Shown here piece after piece: positions 37,088-49,259 of a DNA stretch of 64,000 bases. Numbering within the stretch: the stretch's first letter is position 1; every line of letters starts with the position of its first letter. A program made the translations under genes and the position numbers. The notes beneath the pieces were generated by a model, which searched no databases, was not told the origin of the DNA, and worked only from the letters and a program-made list of their open reading frames with translations. The DNA comes from Caenorhabditis remanei (lineage: Eukaryota; Nematoda; Chromadorea; Rhabditida; Rhabditidae). The DNA lies in assembly GCF_010183535.1 (NCBI RefSeq), contig NC_071333.1:10972587-11036586 (forward strand), given 5' to 3'.

Positions 37088-38068
37088 TGAAATTATGGAG
37101 GTTTGTAGGTAATTGCGTCAAATAACGATATACGTTTAATCAAGAAGGAATCGGTGAACGGACGAGTAGAATTTGGATGAGCCACAAATAGTCAGTGTTG
37201 ACCTCGACAATATTCGCCGATGGGTGCTCGCAACACTTTCGATCGGCTGAAAAAACGGAAATGAAATGTATTAGTGGAGAGTAAGAGAAAGAGGAAGATG
37301 GGAATGCGTAGTGACGGCAGTTCCAGCAGAAGAATAACAACAACTTTTTTCAGATGCATTCTATTATTCCGAAGAAACCTCACGCATAATCCTTTTATCA
37401 TCTTTTTATTGTTGTCAGTTTCAGTCAAAGAACATATTGTCTTTATTGTATTTTATGTTGAAGAATAGGCTATGGAAAACTTTTTTTCAGATTTTTGTTG
37501 CTTGCAATCTTCAGCCTTCCGCTAAAAAGTTTCGGTTTTATTGAAGCAAACATCAGGAAAACTGAAACGGTGACGTTTCAAAAAAGAAAAAAAGTGGTCA
37601 AACAATTATTGTTACCCAACTGATCAAAAACACTGGCAACATAAACAATGTTAACCTTGATAAGTGTGATCTTCAGGTCAAATTCCTATTTTGAAACACT
37701 TCTAATCGAATCAAAAAGTTTTAGCCATGAAGTCGCTCTAAATATTACTTAAAACTTGGGAAAGCTGAACGCGATTTCTAAATATACAGTTGGTTCGCCA
37801 GTAATTACAAATTTCGACTAATTAGCATAATGCATTTTAAATTCATATACCCATAAAATTAGTCATAAAATCATCAGTCGAAAGGCCGGCAGAAGCCAAA
37901 GATAACAGACTATGCTATTGTTTCGCCAGAATTTCATGCTTCACATATTATTTTTTCATCGAGATTTTTCGGTTGAATTACTGCGGCATTTCAAAATTTC
38001 AGACGAACTCATGACTACGTGTGAAAGCAGGATGTTTTTCTTTTAGTTGATAAAAAAAATCAAAAACA

Positions 38069-38198
38069 GAGCGTCTCGATGCTCGAAACGCGTAGCATGA
38101 CAAATGATTATGTGAGACGCTCGGAGTATAACTTTAAGAAAGTCAATTCATTTTTTTTCTGAAAGACCTCCTTTTCAATAGATAGACTGTTGAAAAGG
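38069..38198. repeat. Two adjacent stem-loops
   Basis: GAGCGTCTC (38069-38077) pairs perfectly with GAGACGCTC (38114-38122), with an inner ATGCT/AGCAT pair. Then CCTTTTCAA (38170-38178) pairs perfectly with TTGAAAAGG (38190-38198) across an 11-nt loop. Such a pair in DNA of this base composition is unusual but could be chance or part of a decayed inverted-repeat element. Confidence 0.7.
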
Positions 38199-40559
38199 CC
38201 TCAAAGCAAAAAAAAAACAGTTGAAAAAAAGCGAAACGAATATAAAATGCCGCATTTTCGTTACATCCCAGAAACCAGGGAACATGAACTGTCGAATGGA
38301 AAGAAAGCAAAATTTGAGGGCATGTAAGGAAATTTATGACAGTTGAAAAACGGTTTTATTGTTTTCTCGATGTTTTTTGTAGGAAACCACCCCCGCGTTA
38401 TCGATATGTTTTGGATTTAAAGTCTCACCTGGAACGTGTGAAGAAGATTGTGTGAAAGCCAATTCTCATAGCAGTGCTTCTGTCTTATTGCGTTTTTGAG
38501 CGGACAAGCCACTGGCAAAAAAATCTGGAAAAATAAAAATAAAAATGAATATTATTTAGAACAGGTGAAAAATCAAATTAGAAAAGAAGAAGAGATGACA
38601 TCAGATTTCTTGGAATTCAAACATATGGAATATGAAATGGAGAAAAAAACAGAAAAACAAATTCGAGGAAGGGCAGGAAATCCGAGAAAATTGGCCTAGA
38701 CGGAAAGCTGAGTACGAAAAGACGAGAAGATAGAATAATTCATAATACGATGAACTTTGAAGATAGTTTTACTAGAGTTAAGTTCAAACTCACTTGAAAC
38801 GAAGGCAACAAGTGTATTACACTTTGAAAAGAACGTGAGGGATATAACTAAGCGTGCCGTAAAGTGAAACCGAGTTGAGAAGACAAGGTATAATGCTAAC
38901 AAGATTCAATTCCGCAGAAGTTATTGCGGAAAGAGGTAAGGGGGCACGGAAATTGAGTAGTTGTTATTCAACTTGTGATCAATCACTGAATGAATGAAGA
39001 AATTTTTGAGTTGGAAAACAAAGAAGCAATGAAGACACGTGAGAGTGGTCCCTCATGACTGAAAAAAACTGAAGATAGCCTCTGGTTGACACAACTGACA
39101 CAGTCGGTGATATCCACGAAATTGAAAAAAAAACGAGAGAAATAGGTGGAGAATGAACTCTTTTTTCAGATAACGTTATCATGTGTGGCGTGTTTTCGAA
39201 AGGTCGGACAATAAATGTCGTTCACAAACTTTTCTGATAATGCATTAATTTTTTTCAGCAATCATTGATTGAATAAGCGTGTCAAAAATCAAAGAATAAG
39301 AATGAGCCGACTTTGACTACATTTCCTTATAAATCCGTATATTCCTGATTAAGTGTTTATCTGTTATCAATGAGCTTATCAACAGCTTATAGAGACGTGA
39401 GTTTTCAAGAAAAGAGACAAAGTTCAGAAGACCCTTAAATTCGGGAAATGTGAAAATAAAAGGAATTTCCTTTGCCTAGAGAAGTTCTTATGAACTTTTC
39501 AATTTAATACATAATTGCTTGCTCTTTGCCACTCAAGCAACGGAAACACTTTGAGGAGTGTAGCTCTCTGAATTTAGAAATGACCCGCTCACACCGGAGA
39601 TTAGATTTCAGGACAAACATTATCCAGTTTTAGCGCAGAAACTCATCTGATTATGGCAATTTTTATTACTTTTCTTTAGAATGAACAGGAGTATTTACAA
39701 AATCTGAGATCTGAAGCACATTGGTTGATATAAGCAAATGCAGGTGAATACAGAACAAAAGTTAATTCGCAATGAAATGAGTCACGAGAAAGGAAAACCT
39801 GATTATGATAATAACAGGATTCTTGAGGTGAAAATCCATTTTCTTGGGTGACACATACTTCCTCCTATATGCAGAACCAACAACACAATGCTCTGGAGAA
39901 AGGATTTGACGAAACCAAATATATGCGACATTGGGCAAAAACAGAGCATCTGGGTTAAGCACATGCGAGCATTGCGTCGTCTCAGAAGACTCTTTGATTG
40001 AGTTTAAAGGCTGCATTACTTCTCAATGCCGCACACTAAGAATATGTAATACCTGGTGATCTATGTGTTCAGAAAAGAGTTGTCTGAAATTCGAACGGCA
40101 AAAAAACATACGAATCAAAAACTTGTCTGAGCCAGACAGAAGAATGATTATTCAGATGACAAAAGCAATATGAACAAACACAAAGAACAAAGAATGTGGG
40201 TTTCTTCGATTCTCATTTTCTCAGACACGTTCTGTTTTTTCGAATGAAAAAAACATGCAATTTTAAGGAAAATGTGTGAGAAGCTAAGCTCATATTGGAA
40301 TGAAAAATTTTCTGGCCTGCAATTAAATTAAATGTATATTATTAGCTGCAACTGAATTTTATATTGTCACAAAAAGTCAATTAGTTAAGTTCTAAGATTA
40401 AATATGAAATTACTAAACGGATTCGAGAGCTTCAGTGACTATGAGCTTTTAGAAGTTTGAAAATTAAATGGAAAATCGGTTTAAGACAAAAGCTCTGAAA
40501 ATCTCTAAGAGGATAACAAACCATAAATTACAAAAAAAAAAAGAAAACTGCCCTCTGAC

Positions 40560-40790
40560 ACTGCACAATGTTACATTCTCTTGCTTCGAAAACCGCAGAT
40601 GGTAGCGCGTGCGGGTAGGAAGAGGACGAGACAGAAACGCGTAGAGGGACTAGTCGGTGCTAGTCGTGCTATTGCGGGACAAGTCAGAGATCGGTGTTGG
40701 ATGAAGAGACCAGAGAGAAAGCAGCCGGTTTGAGCAGGCAGTGTAATTCCCATCGAGGACTGAGGGATGCTCGCCGACTCCGCACTAGCC
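40560..40790. promoter_or_regulatory. GC-rich island, possible distal promoter or leader exon
   Basis: This block is clearly richer in G and C than its surroundings and contains CTAGTCGG/CTAGTCGT repeats and CGCGTGCGGG. It is 3.5 kb upstream of prl-1 and 8.5 kb upstream of lin-18. Promoter or untranslated-exon function is inferred from composition only. Confidence 0.3.
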
Positions 40791-43700
40791 TATTGATCTG
40801 AACAAACAGGCATACATTTTTTCATTTCGCTTGCAGATTCATTATTAGTATGAATTTGAAACTTTTAAAAATTTGTTTTAGGGAGAAGTCATAATTAAAA
40901 CTAAATAAGTTTCGGAATCAGTCATTTCAATAATTGAGTATTCTGAAAAATGTTTCGAATTCAAAACAAATAACATATAAAAATGTTATCCTCTATCAAA
41001 AAATTCTCTGTTCGAATAATTGTGAAATAGTTTATTTTGAATGGCCACTTCGTTCCCCTTTTCGAAAATAATCGTGGAGAAAATTGAGATAATAAAAATG
41101 GGCGGAAGTCATGAAAAGTTATGAAATTGACTTGCGTTGTTTTCCGGTTGTTATCCAGGAAAATAAGTATTGTTAGCTCACTATTCTTATTTTCGAACAA
41201 CTGGGTCATATGATTTTAATTGACGTCAGGCTGATCGGAAATCAAAAAGCGAACATGTCCAATCACTTCGACTGAATTTAAATGATTGCTCAATGAAAAT
41301 GAAAAAAAATATATACCGATGTTAAATAATATATTTACCACTTGAATTCTTAACATCAAAATAATATTATCAACGTCTAGAAAAAATGAAAGCGAATTAT
41401 GACTCAAGTGTTACCAGGAAAGAAATGCAATCAAATAGAAATATCAAATTGAATAGAACCCAAACATTCAAAACATTCAAACAACGCCCAAAGAGAGGGA
41501 GCGTCTCGTTTGATGAAATATTAATATCACTGCTAAAACTTGAGCTTTTGGCGGAAACCACGCGTGCTTGCTCATTTCGGAAATGTGCCTTTCTTGAAAG
41601 CTATGTGTTATGAATATATGTGGGCGAATGAGAAAAGAAAAACGAAAACGAGCCCGAAAAAAGAAAAAAAAGAAAAAGGAAGAGGAACGAAATTCAATAT
41701 TTGTTTTTGTTTTCAGAAAAGTAAATCATGGAATTTAAATGACTATGCATGTTTGTTAAGACGAATACAACTGCATTTGAAAATGAATTGCATTCAAATG
41801 CGAAATGTGTTCTGAAGCCTTTAACTCTCCTGAGAACGGATAGACCACCAAACACGTCAGCTGTGAGCCGGTTCATCCGATACAACGCATTACGGAATGG
41901 TGACGCAAACTCTGACAAAAAGGTTTTTGCTGGAGGGGGGAAGCGTAGGAAAGTTCAAAGAGAAAAAAGGCAAACAGTGATTGTGCCACCCACAACTGTC
42001 CGCCACGTAAGGAATGCATACAATAAATCACCCCCACAACTGTTGAAAAACATACTAACTGGAAAATAAGAATATGATACATATACACGAAGTTCATGTA
42101 ATGTTTCCGAAGAAACAAATCAATGTTTAGTTCTAAAACAAAAAATTGCTGAATAGGAGAACAAGGAAAAAGTGAGCTAAACGAGAGAAGCATTTTCATT
42201 CCATTTGGGAGCCGTTTTGTGTTTGTTACATTTCAATTGACACGCTTCAAATGCACTCAATTTTGCGACATGTTATACATGTCTGATCAGCCAGAGACTA
42301 CTCGTTGCTGCGACATTTAATCTTGATCCGACATATTCAGTAAATGTCAGGCAACTTACTGTTTCTCAGGGATTGTCAACATTTTGACGTGAAATCAAAG
42401 AAAACATTTCGAGCATTCGGTCAATATTTGCAACTCGAGGTACCCATAAAGCTCAATGAACAGAGAGAGAAAAATACGGAAACTACAGGAAACTAGTATA
42501 AAAAACAATATTTTGTAAGTGTAACTAATATTGATCAAATCATAATCATCAAGGCACAGACAGAATAACAAGAATAATTCAACTTGTTATCAAGTGAGAG
42601 AACATTCCTTTTGAGTTAGAAAACAGGAAAGACTGAAAAAATGTGGGTTTCAAAATATGCTTCAACTTTGAAAAATATGACGAAACCCGCTAGAGAAAAA
42701 CAAAAGCGAAGTTTCGAAGCTCATAAAAATGAATGACCATTGTTTCAGAAATACTCATCTTTTTTGTTTTAAAACTTAGAAAAAAATCTATGTAACACAC
42801 GCTTTATGTAACCAAGAATTGTAAACGCAAGAGCGAAATTTATGTACACATTTTTCAATTTTTTCGGTCGTTTCAGCTGTTTGCAACAAAACTACATAGC
42901 AAAATCAAAAACTAAAAGAATAAAAACCATAACGTCTTTTTTGGAATTTTAGGCCAAAAACTATGAATTTTCGAAATTCAAACTCTAAGTGTGTGCTGAT
43001 CGAGTGGGGGTCGATGCTGATAATTAAACGGCGCCCGACAGGAATTTCAAATAACGTCATTTAGATAATAGCGCCTACACACTAGAGTGAGTTGAAGTCA
43101 CAGGGAGGTGCTCAACGAATTATTATCAGAAGTCAATAAAACAACTGGAACCGGGAATGAAAAAATCATCAGTTGTTTTTGTCCGTTGTTTCTATCAAAG
43201 TGATTATGTAATAGAAAAGTCAATAACTGTGTATATATGCGTGAATATGCGTGAAAACGTACTACCTATTGGTTCGCGCATAATAATACAACAACATGTG
43301 TTTGTTTATGATAGCAGTATAAAATATAGCATAGAAAACTATTGTTTCCCTTTTTCGATGTGGTTGGTCGATTGGTCTTCCAATATTTTTCATTTCGATG
43401 CACATAGACTTTGCGATTTTTCACTTGGAAGACAAGACAAAGAACGAGTTATCGTTCCCACCTATGCCTCTCAAAAATAGCAATAAAGTATGAGAAAGGT
43501 CACGAATCGTTCCTCGATTCGACCTTCTTTGTCACCGAACTCAAACTTTTTCTGGCAGATTCGGGCTGTCAACTAGACGATTACAAATTACTATAGAAAA
43601 CTGACCATTACAATAGTCCATTTACAATGTCTTTTTTTGACTGGTTAAAAAATGTAATCACGAAGAATTAAGCATTTTTTTGTATTTTATTTATTTTTTT

Positions 43701-46700
43701 CGAACCTCTATCAGTTCCCAAAAAATATCTACAAATTCATAAACGGAGTGTCTTGCTGTATCAAATTACACCGGAGTCTCTGTGTGTGTTTTTTTTAACT
43801 CAACTTATTGTTTTTTGCTTAAAAATGAATATAATGTTGTGTATGCATGTGGGAATGCGAATTTTCTTCGAAATGAAGAAGAATGGAAGATTTGTTGTCT
43901 TCTCTCATTTTTCACTGCCAAAACACAGACCGAGTGCAGCACCTCCTCGTCTTCTTCTTCTTATTCCTTCTTCTCTTCGAACACTTTCATTCAACTGTCA
44001 ACCTCTCCGTACGATTTATGTCAGTTCGGGGGCCCCAATCCGATCAGCCACCACCATCTGGACCTTGTTACCATATTTTCTGCCACCCAGCCTGGAGGGC
44101 TGTGTCCGAACAACGACACGACGAGGCGTCCGGCAGCAAAACGCTTTACAGCTTTTTTCGCCACCACTTTTAGTGAGCACTCCGCCTTTTTTATTACCAA
44201 CCACTCTGAAGCCCATGCTTATTAACTAACCGTTTATTGTTGTGTGAAGGTTTATCACTTTTTCTTCAGTAGGAGAGATGTGTTTTAGGGATATGAAAGA
44301 AACCGAGGCATTGAAAAGAAGACTGGAATCTGTAGTGTTTTTTTTCACTTGAAATAATCCGATTTTTCAATTTTCACTTTTCAAAAACTTCATATTTTCG
44401 ATTTAAAAAATTCCGACTCTGTATCAAAATTAAGTGTGAATATAACATTTTCATACTGTAACTATCATTTAGACCTATTGTTCCTATCCTCTCGTTTTAA
44501 GTTGCATAAGAACAAGAACAAGTATTCCTACTCACTAATCGTATGTCTTAATTTTATCAGATTCTTTCATAATCACTTTTTCTACACTCAGAAGCTTATG
44601 ACTCAATGTGTCAACTTTTCTCTCTTTTCTTTCGCAAAAGTTTTGCATTCAATTATCTTTTTTTCCGTTCCCAATAGTGTCTATCCATTATCCGATTTCG
44701 CGTTAAGAGGAAAGATGCATTGAAAGCTCATCACCTCCTGATTTGCGTCGCTAAGAGTCTATTAATGAAGTGATTTATTGTCCCATTCTCAGCGACCCCC
44801 GGTGTCCTATCCGTTTCAACAATTACGAAAACAAAACAAAAGCCACAACTTTTCATTCTCATTTTCTCTACACAGAAAAATCAGAACACGTCGTTTTATT
44901 GTATCAAAACGAAAGCGGTATGAGTTGATAAAAACTTGATAACAAAGTGTCAATTTTCACAGTTTTAATAGCGTCCTTTTATGTTAACGACCGACGGACT
45001 ACATGATCATCAATATTCTCGGTCTTTCTTCAATCGTCTTCTACTTCTTTTTATTTTTCTTTTCTCTTTCTGATATTTGTTTCACTTTCTCTCCTGACAA
45101 GCGTTCAACAGTGAATAAGGTCATCATCCAATCTAAATGTTTGCTTTATCGGATGGCGTACATGAATTGCTTTTGATAATTTCTCGATATGTTGTTTCGG
45201 CGGCAAGTCGGTACCATTGACACACAGAGAGACTTACGTCCGTCTTATTACTACCGCCCCCATGCAATAATCATATTTTGCCGACAACTTTATGACCATC
45301 ACAATGTTATTTCGTTTGATGAATAGGCCAGATAGTCAGAAGGGTCGGGATGGAATGGGAAGTTATAACGCTCGCGGAGTTTTTTTTCCATCCGTTAGGT
45401 TCTTGTTGTATTCGTGTTTCAACTGACAGATTTTTATTTATTAGTCACTTGCGCACCTCTACATTCTTCGTCTTCTTCTTCCATCTTTTTTTTTCATTAG
45501 AACTTCAAACAATACGCCAGTTTCATGGTGAAGTTCCAATAAGATCATTATCTCTTTTAAGTTTTTCATTCATTTTTTTTAATGATTTCCCGCAAGAAAT
45601 ATTTCGGTCAGTTGCCCCGTGTTCCTCCTCTTCTTCTCCGCCTTTTTACTCTTTTTTTCCTCATTTTTGTCAACCTTCTTTCTATTTGCAGAACGGTCTT
45701 GTCACCTCGACACCTTCCCTCTCCTCCCATCTTTCATTGCATGTGCCCCCACCAAAATTTTGGTTGTTCGGTCATTCGCGACTTGTACATTGTTCTAGAT
45801 GGGTCGTCTTTTTTTTGTCGTTTTCTTCCCTTTTTCACCAGTACCAAGTCACCCTTTTTTGTTTATTTCGATCTATACAAACTGCTCCTTTTCACCCCTC
45901 AAATATGTTTTGTGGAGCTCCAAGAAGCAGGAGCTCATGGGCCAATTTTGGTGCCCCCAAAAGATTCATAACTTCTCTAAATTGGAGGCAAAAACGAAGG
46001 CGGCGCATGTCTCTGTGTCGGAAAACGTGCATTTGTTCATGTAATTTATTGAAGGCATCGATAGCAAAACTTTTTGCAGAAAAATGAACTTTTCGGGTAG
46101 AGAAGCCGTATAAAGCTGCCTCATAAAAGTTTTCTGTTTTATGAGATTCAAGAACAACTTTTTGACGGGAAAGTTTCTTTGTACCAACTAGATGAAATGA
46201 TTTTTAGTTGTAATGCTCTAGTCAGAGGCTTCCATGTACATAAAATAATAAACAAAATTCATAATGCTTTTAGTTCCTCACAATGCACTTATACATTTAG
46301 TATCTCGGAAAAAAAAAGAAAGTTGTTCCTAGTAAGAACATAAAATCGAATTACACCCATAACCGGAAGAAGCTTAAAAGCCTACTGAGATGCTTTAATC
46401 GGAAATTGTTGCTCAGTTACCAAGAGTTTATGACTTTTTTACGACATCCGCAATTTTGAGAAGCAATTCAGTTGCATTAGAAAAGAAGCTGCGGTGGTTG
46501 GAAGATAGAAAAATCAAGCGACGTTCTTCTTCTTCTTTTTGTTCCCAATTCCTCCTGTGCTTTGGTTAGATCTCGTTGGTCTAATGTGTGATTGCCAATG
46601 AGACCATCAATCCAGATTTACGAGGTGATTCGTGAAAAGGTGCGTGCTCGAATCTCTTAGAACCGATGCATGGGCTCCTGCACACTCCCATTTTCATTGA

Positions 46701-49259
46701 GCCACACTTTATTTTACGACTTGTTATAGATCTACCAGTTTTTTTTTCTGTCACATAATAACTAGCACCCGTGACGTTTGCAAATTTCTTTCCGACCCTC
46801 GTTCTCAGTTAATCCTTTCGTTTTCTTGGAAATAGTCAGTTAGGAAAATTTGGGTTTTTTGTTCACGTCAACCGGAAACAAAGAAAAAACAAATGGGTTA
46901 GGAGAATAGTTCTGAACTGAAGAAATAATGAATTCTGATCATTTATCTTCTTTTATCATGTTGCAAATCACTATCTGTCTATCAATGACAAGGATAAGAA
47001 AAAAACGAAACATATGCTGTTCATCAGTTTATCTGTCATTGCCTGCAACTCCATCTTTCTTTCTTCCATCATTTTTTTTTCGAAAGTCTTTGGGTTCTTG
47101 AGTCACTCGTGCGTGTGTCGGCCCACCTCCAACAACCATCACTCTTATTATGACACTTCTTTCTCATTTTCAAATTTTGATGCCTCCATCTGAGTTTCTC
47201 GCCTTCATTGTTCTTTTCTTATTTTTGAAAATGAAGTGCACTGTCTTGTGGTAGTTTGGGTAGGTCACAAGACTATTCGGTTTTGTGAAAACGAAATTCA
47301 ATTTTTTGGAACTTGAAAGTTAATTTGTTGAATTTCTATTGTCGATACACAAGATATACAAATTTCAAAGAACCTTACTAGTCATAACTTTTTTAGATGA
47401 CGTAATTACTTCTTTTTAGCACTTTTGACATTTGAACCCTCGGCAGGTCAATTATATTTTTCTAAAAATATTACAACTTTCTTTCGGGACGTCACATCTG
47501 AAAATTGCTGTGTATGTTTGTTGTTTGCTGATGCTGATTCATTGCGCATGCCATCTCAGCTTCCACCACCAATTTTCACACGATGAGCAGTCAGTCAATG
47601 GTACATGACTAAAGATGAGCAGCAAAAGGAAATGATTTTGTGACAGCTTGGGCTCGAGATTAAAACGGCTGCCATTCTTTTTTGTTTTTGCCGCCTCAAG
47701 CACCACCATTTCAAAAGATAAACTTGGATTATTTTGGCACCCCGCACAATGAGTGGCCTCCCGCAAGCAGTCGAAAAGTGATCCTCCGCCTCTTTTTTCC
47801 CGCGCTCGTTGTCTCTCTCAGAGTACTTTCCACATATGATAGTGGCTAATCAACAATTATTTGTCGGCTCTTTCAAGTGGTTATTCCCGAAATGATCCAG
47901 GAAGTAGAAACAACAATGAATAGACCCTAACTTATGATCTGTACTGTTTTTTTTCTTAGAAGTATATGAAGTTTGCTTAAAAACCAAAAACTATCGCAAA
48001 ACCAATTTGACTACTTCGATAGCCTAGCAGCTGGGCCTCGTCCCTCATACATTCTGTCTCCGCCATATCACCTGTGTTTACTTTTTTTGACCTCGGGTTA
48101 TATCCGCAACATTCTTGCGCAACGATTTTGATACATTTCATTTTTTCAAAATTCTGTCCAACAGTTGCGTCACTAGCGTCCACTCTCTTTCCATCTCCTT
48201 CTTCTTCTTCTTAACCCTTTGCCCTTTTTTCTTCTTCTCATGTTTTTTGTTCCTCCCACTCCTTTTCTTTTCCTAATGTAATTTTCGTTTGGTGCCATTG
48301 TACATAAAACGACTTGCACTAACCCAATTTGAAAAGCACACATCTCCACATCCATCCACACGCACAACAGCTAACGCATCTCCTTCTTCTCTCTATAGAC
48401 ACTCGGATTCACGGTGAAAAAGGTCTCGAAAATAGAAAGAAAACGTCGTGTTGGATTGGATGCGTGTATGTAGATGGGTGTTGGTTATATTTGTATCTCT
48501 GTCAATTTTTTTCTTTCCGTCTGTCTTCCTTTTATTGCACAGCCTTGTTTTGTTTCCAAGACTAGGGTTGGGGTGTGACTAATGGGCAATTGAGTCAAAA
48601 TGAGTGGAAGAGGAAGAGCTGGAGTAGAGAATTTAAAAGAGAATGAATAAAGAAGATCGGATTTCCTGAAAATGCTTTCGTCAGATTACCGTGGTTGTTC
48701 TTCAGAGCCATCTTCTTTGAAGGAAGTTCCGACAGGAAAAGAAAAAACAAAGAATTAGCAGTGGGCGGAGTTATCGTATTTCAAATATTCTATTTCTGAA
48801 CATTTTTGTCTCTTTGCTCTTTTTGCTTCCACCTTCTTCTACTCATTTCATTTCCATCACATTCACCTGAACTACGACCCAATAAGTTGGGGGAAAACTG
48901 CTTTTCGTTTTTCTGCTATCCTGTTAAAATATGATACTTGTAGTCTACATGCATTTGGGTTATTTGAGCGAACTTCAGGATGAGTTGAAATTCTTTTTTT
49001 AGTTCTCAAATTCAATTGTATCTTTTTTACCCAATTTTCTTTTGAAACTTTGTCCAAAATGTTGCATTTTGTTGACCTCTATTCTCTATCCAGAAGACTT
49101 CTTTTGTCGTATTCCAAGGTTTAAACTATCATTCATCACTCTCCATTCGCGCTTTCGAACACTCGATGAATTAATTTGCCTCCTTTTCTTTTCATCTTCT
49201 CTTTTTTCTCAATGTTGCGAATCCTTCCATTGAAAATTTGAAACCTTGCAGCGAATGTG

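Larger units (their letters stand above)
37300..49259. other. 12-kb gene-free region between prl-1 and lin-18
   Basis: The two genes point away from each other, so this region should hold both promoters. No exon series was found. The long T-rich open frame at 45350-46087 is composition-driven. Notable points are two neighbouring stem-loops at 38069-38198, a GC-rich island at about 40560-40790, a second GC-richer patch at 43980-44150, and a hairpin at 46573-46603. Any of these could be distal first exons, enhancers or small RNA genes, and none can be assigned from sequence alone. Confidence 0.5.

Noticed and set aside
43753..44229. Three overlapping open frames of 96-158 residues
   Set aside because: All three frames are open at once in T- and C-rich DNA, a sign of composition and not coding. 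No splice sites link them.
45350..46087. A 245-residue open frame on the plus strand
   Set aside because: It is driven by T- and C-rich sequence, giving long runs of Phe, Ser and Leu. It has no domain, no splice partners and overlapping open frames in the other two phases. It looks like pyrimidine-rich intergenic DNA.
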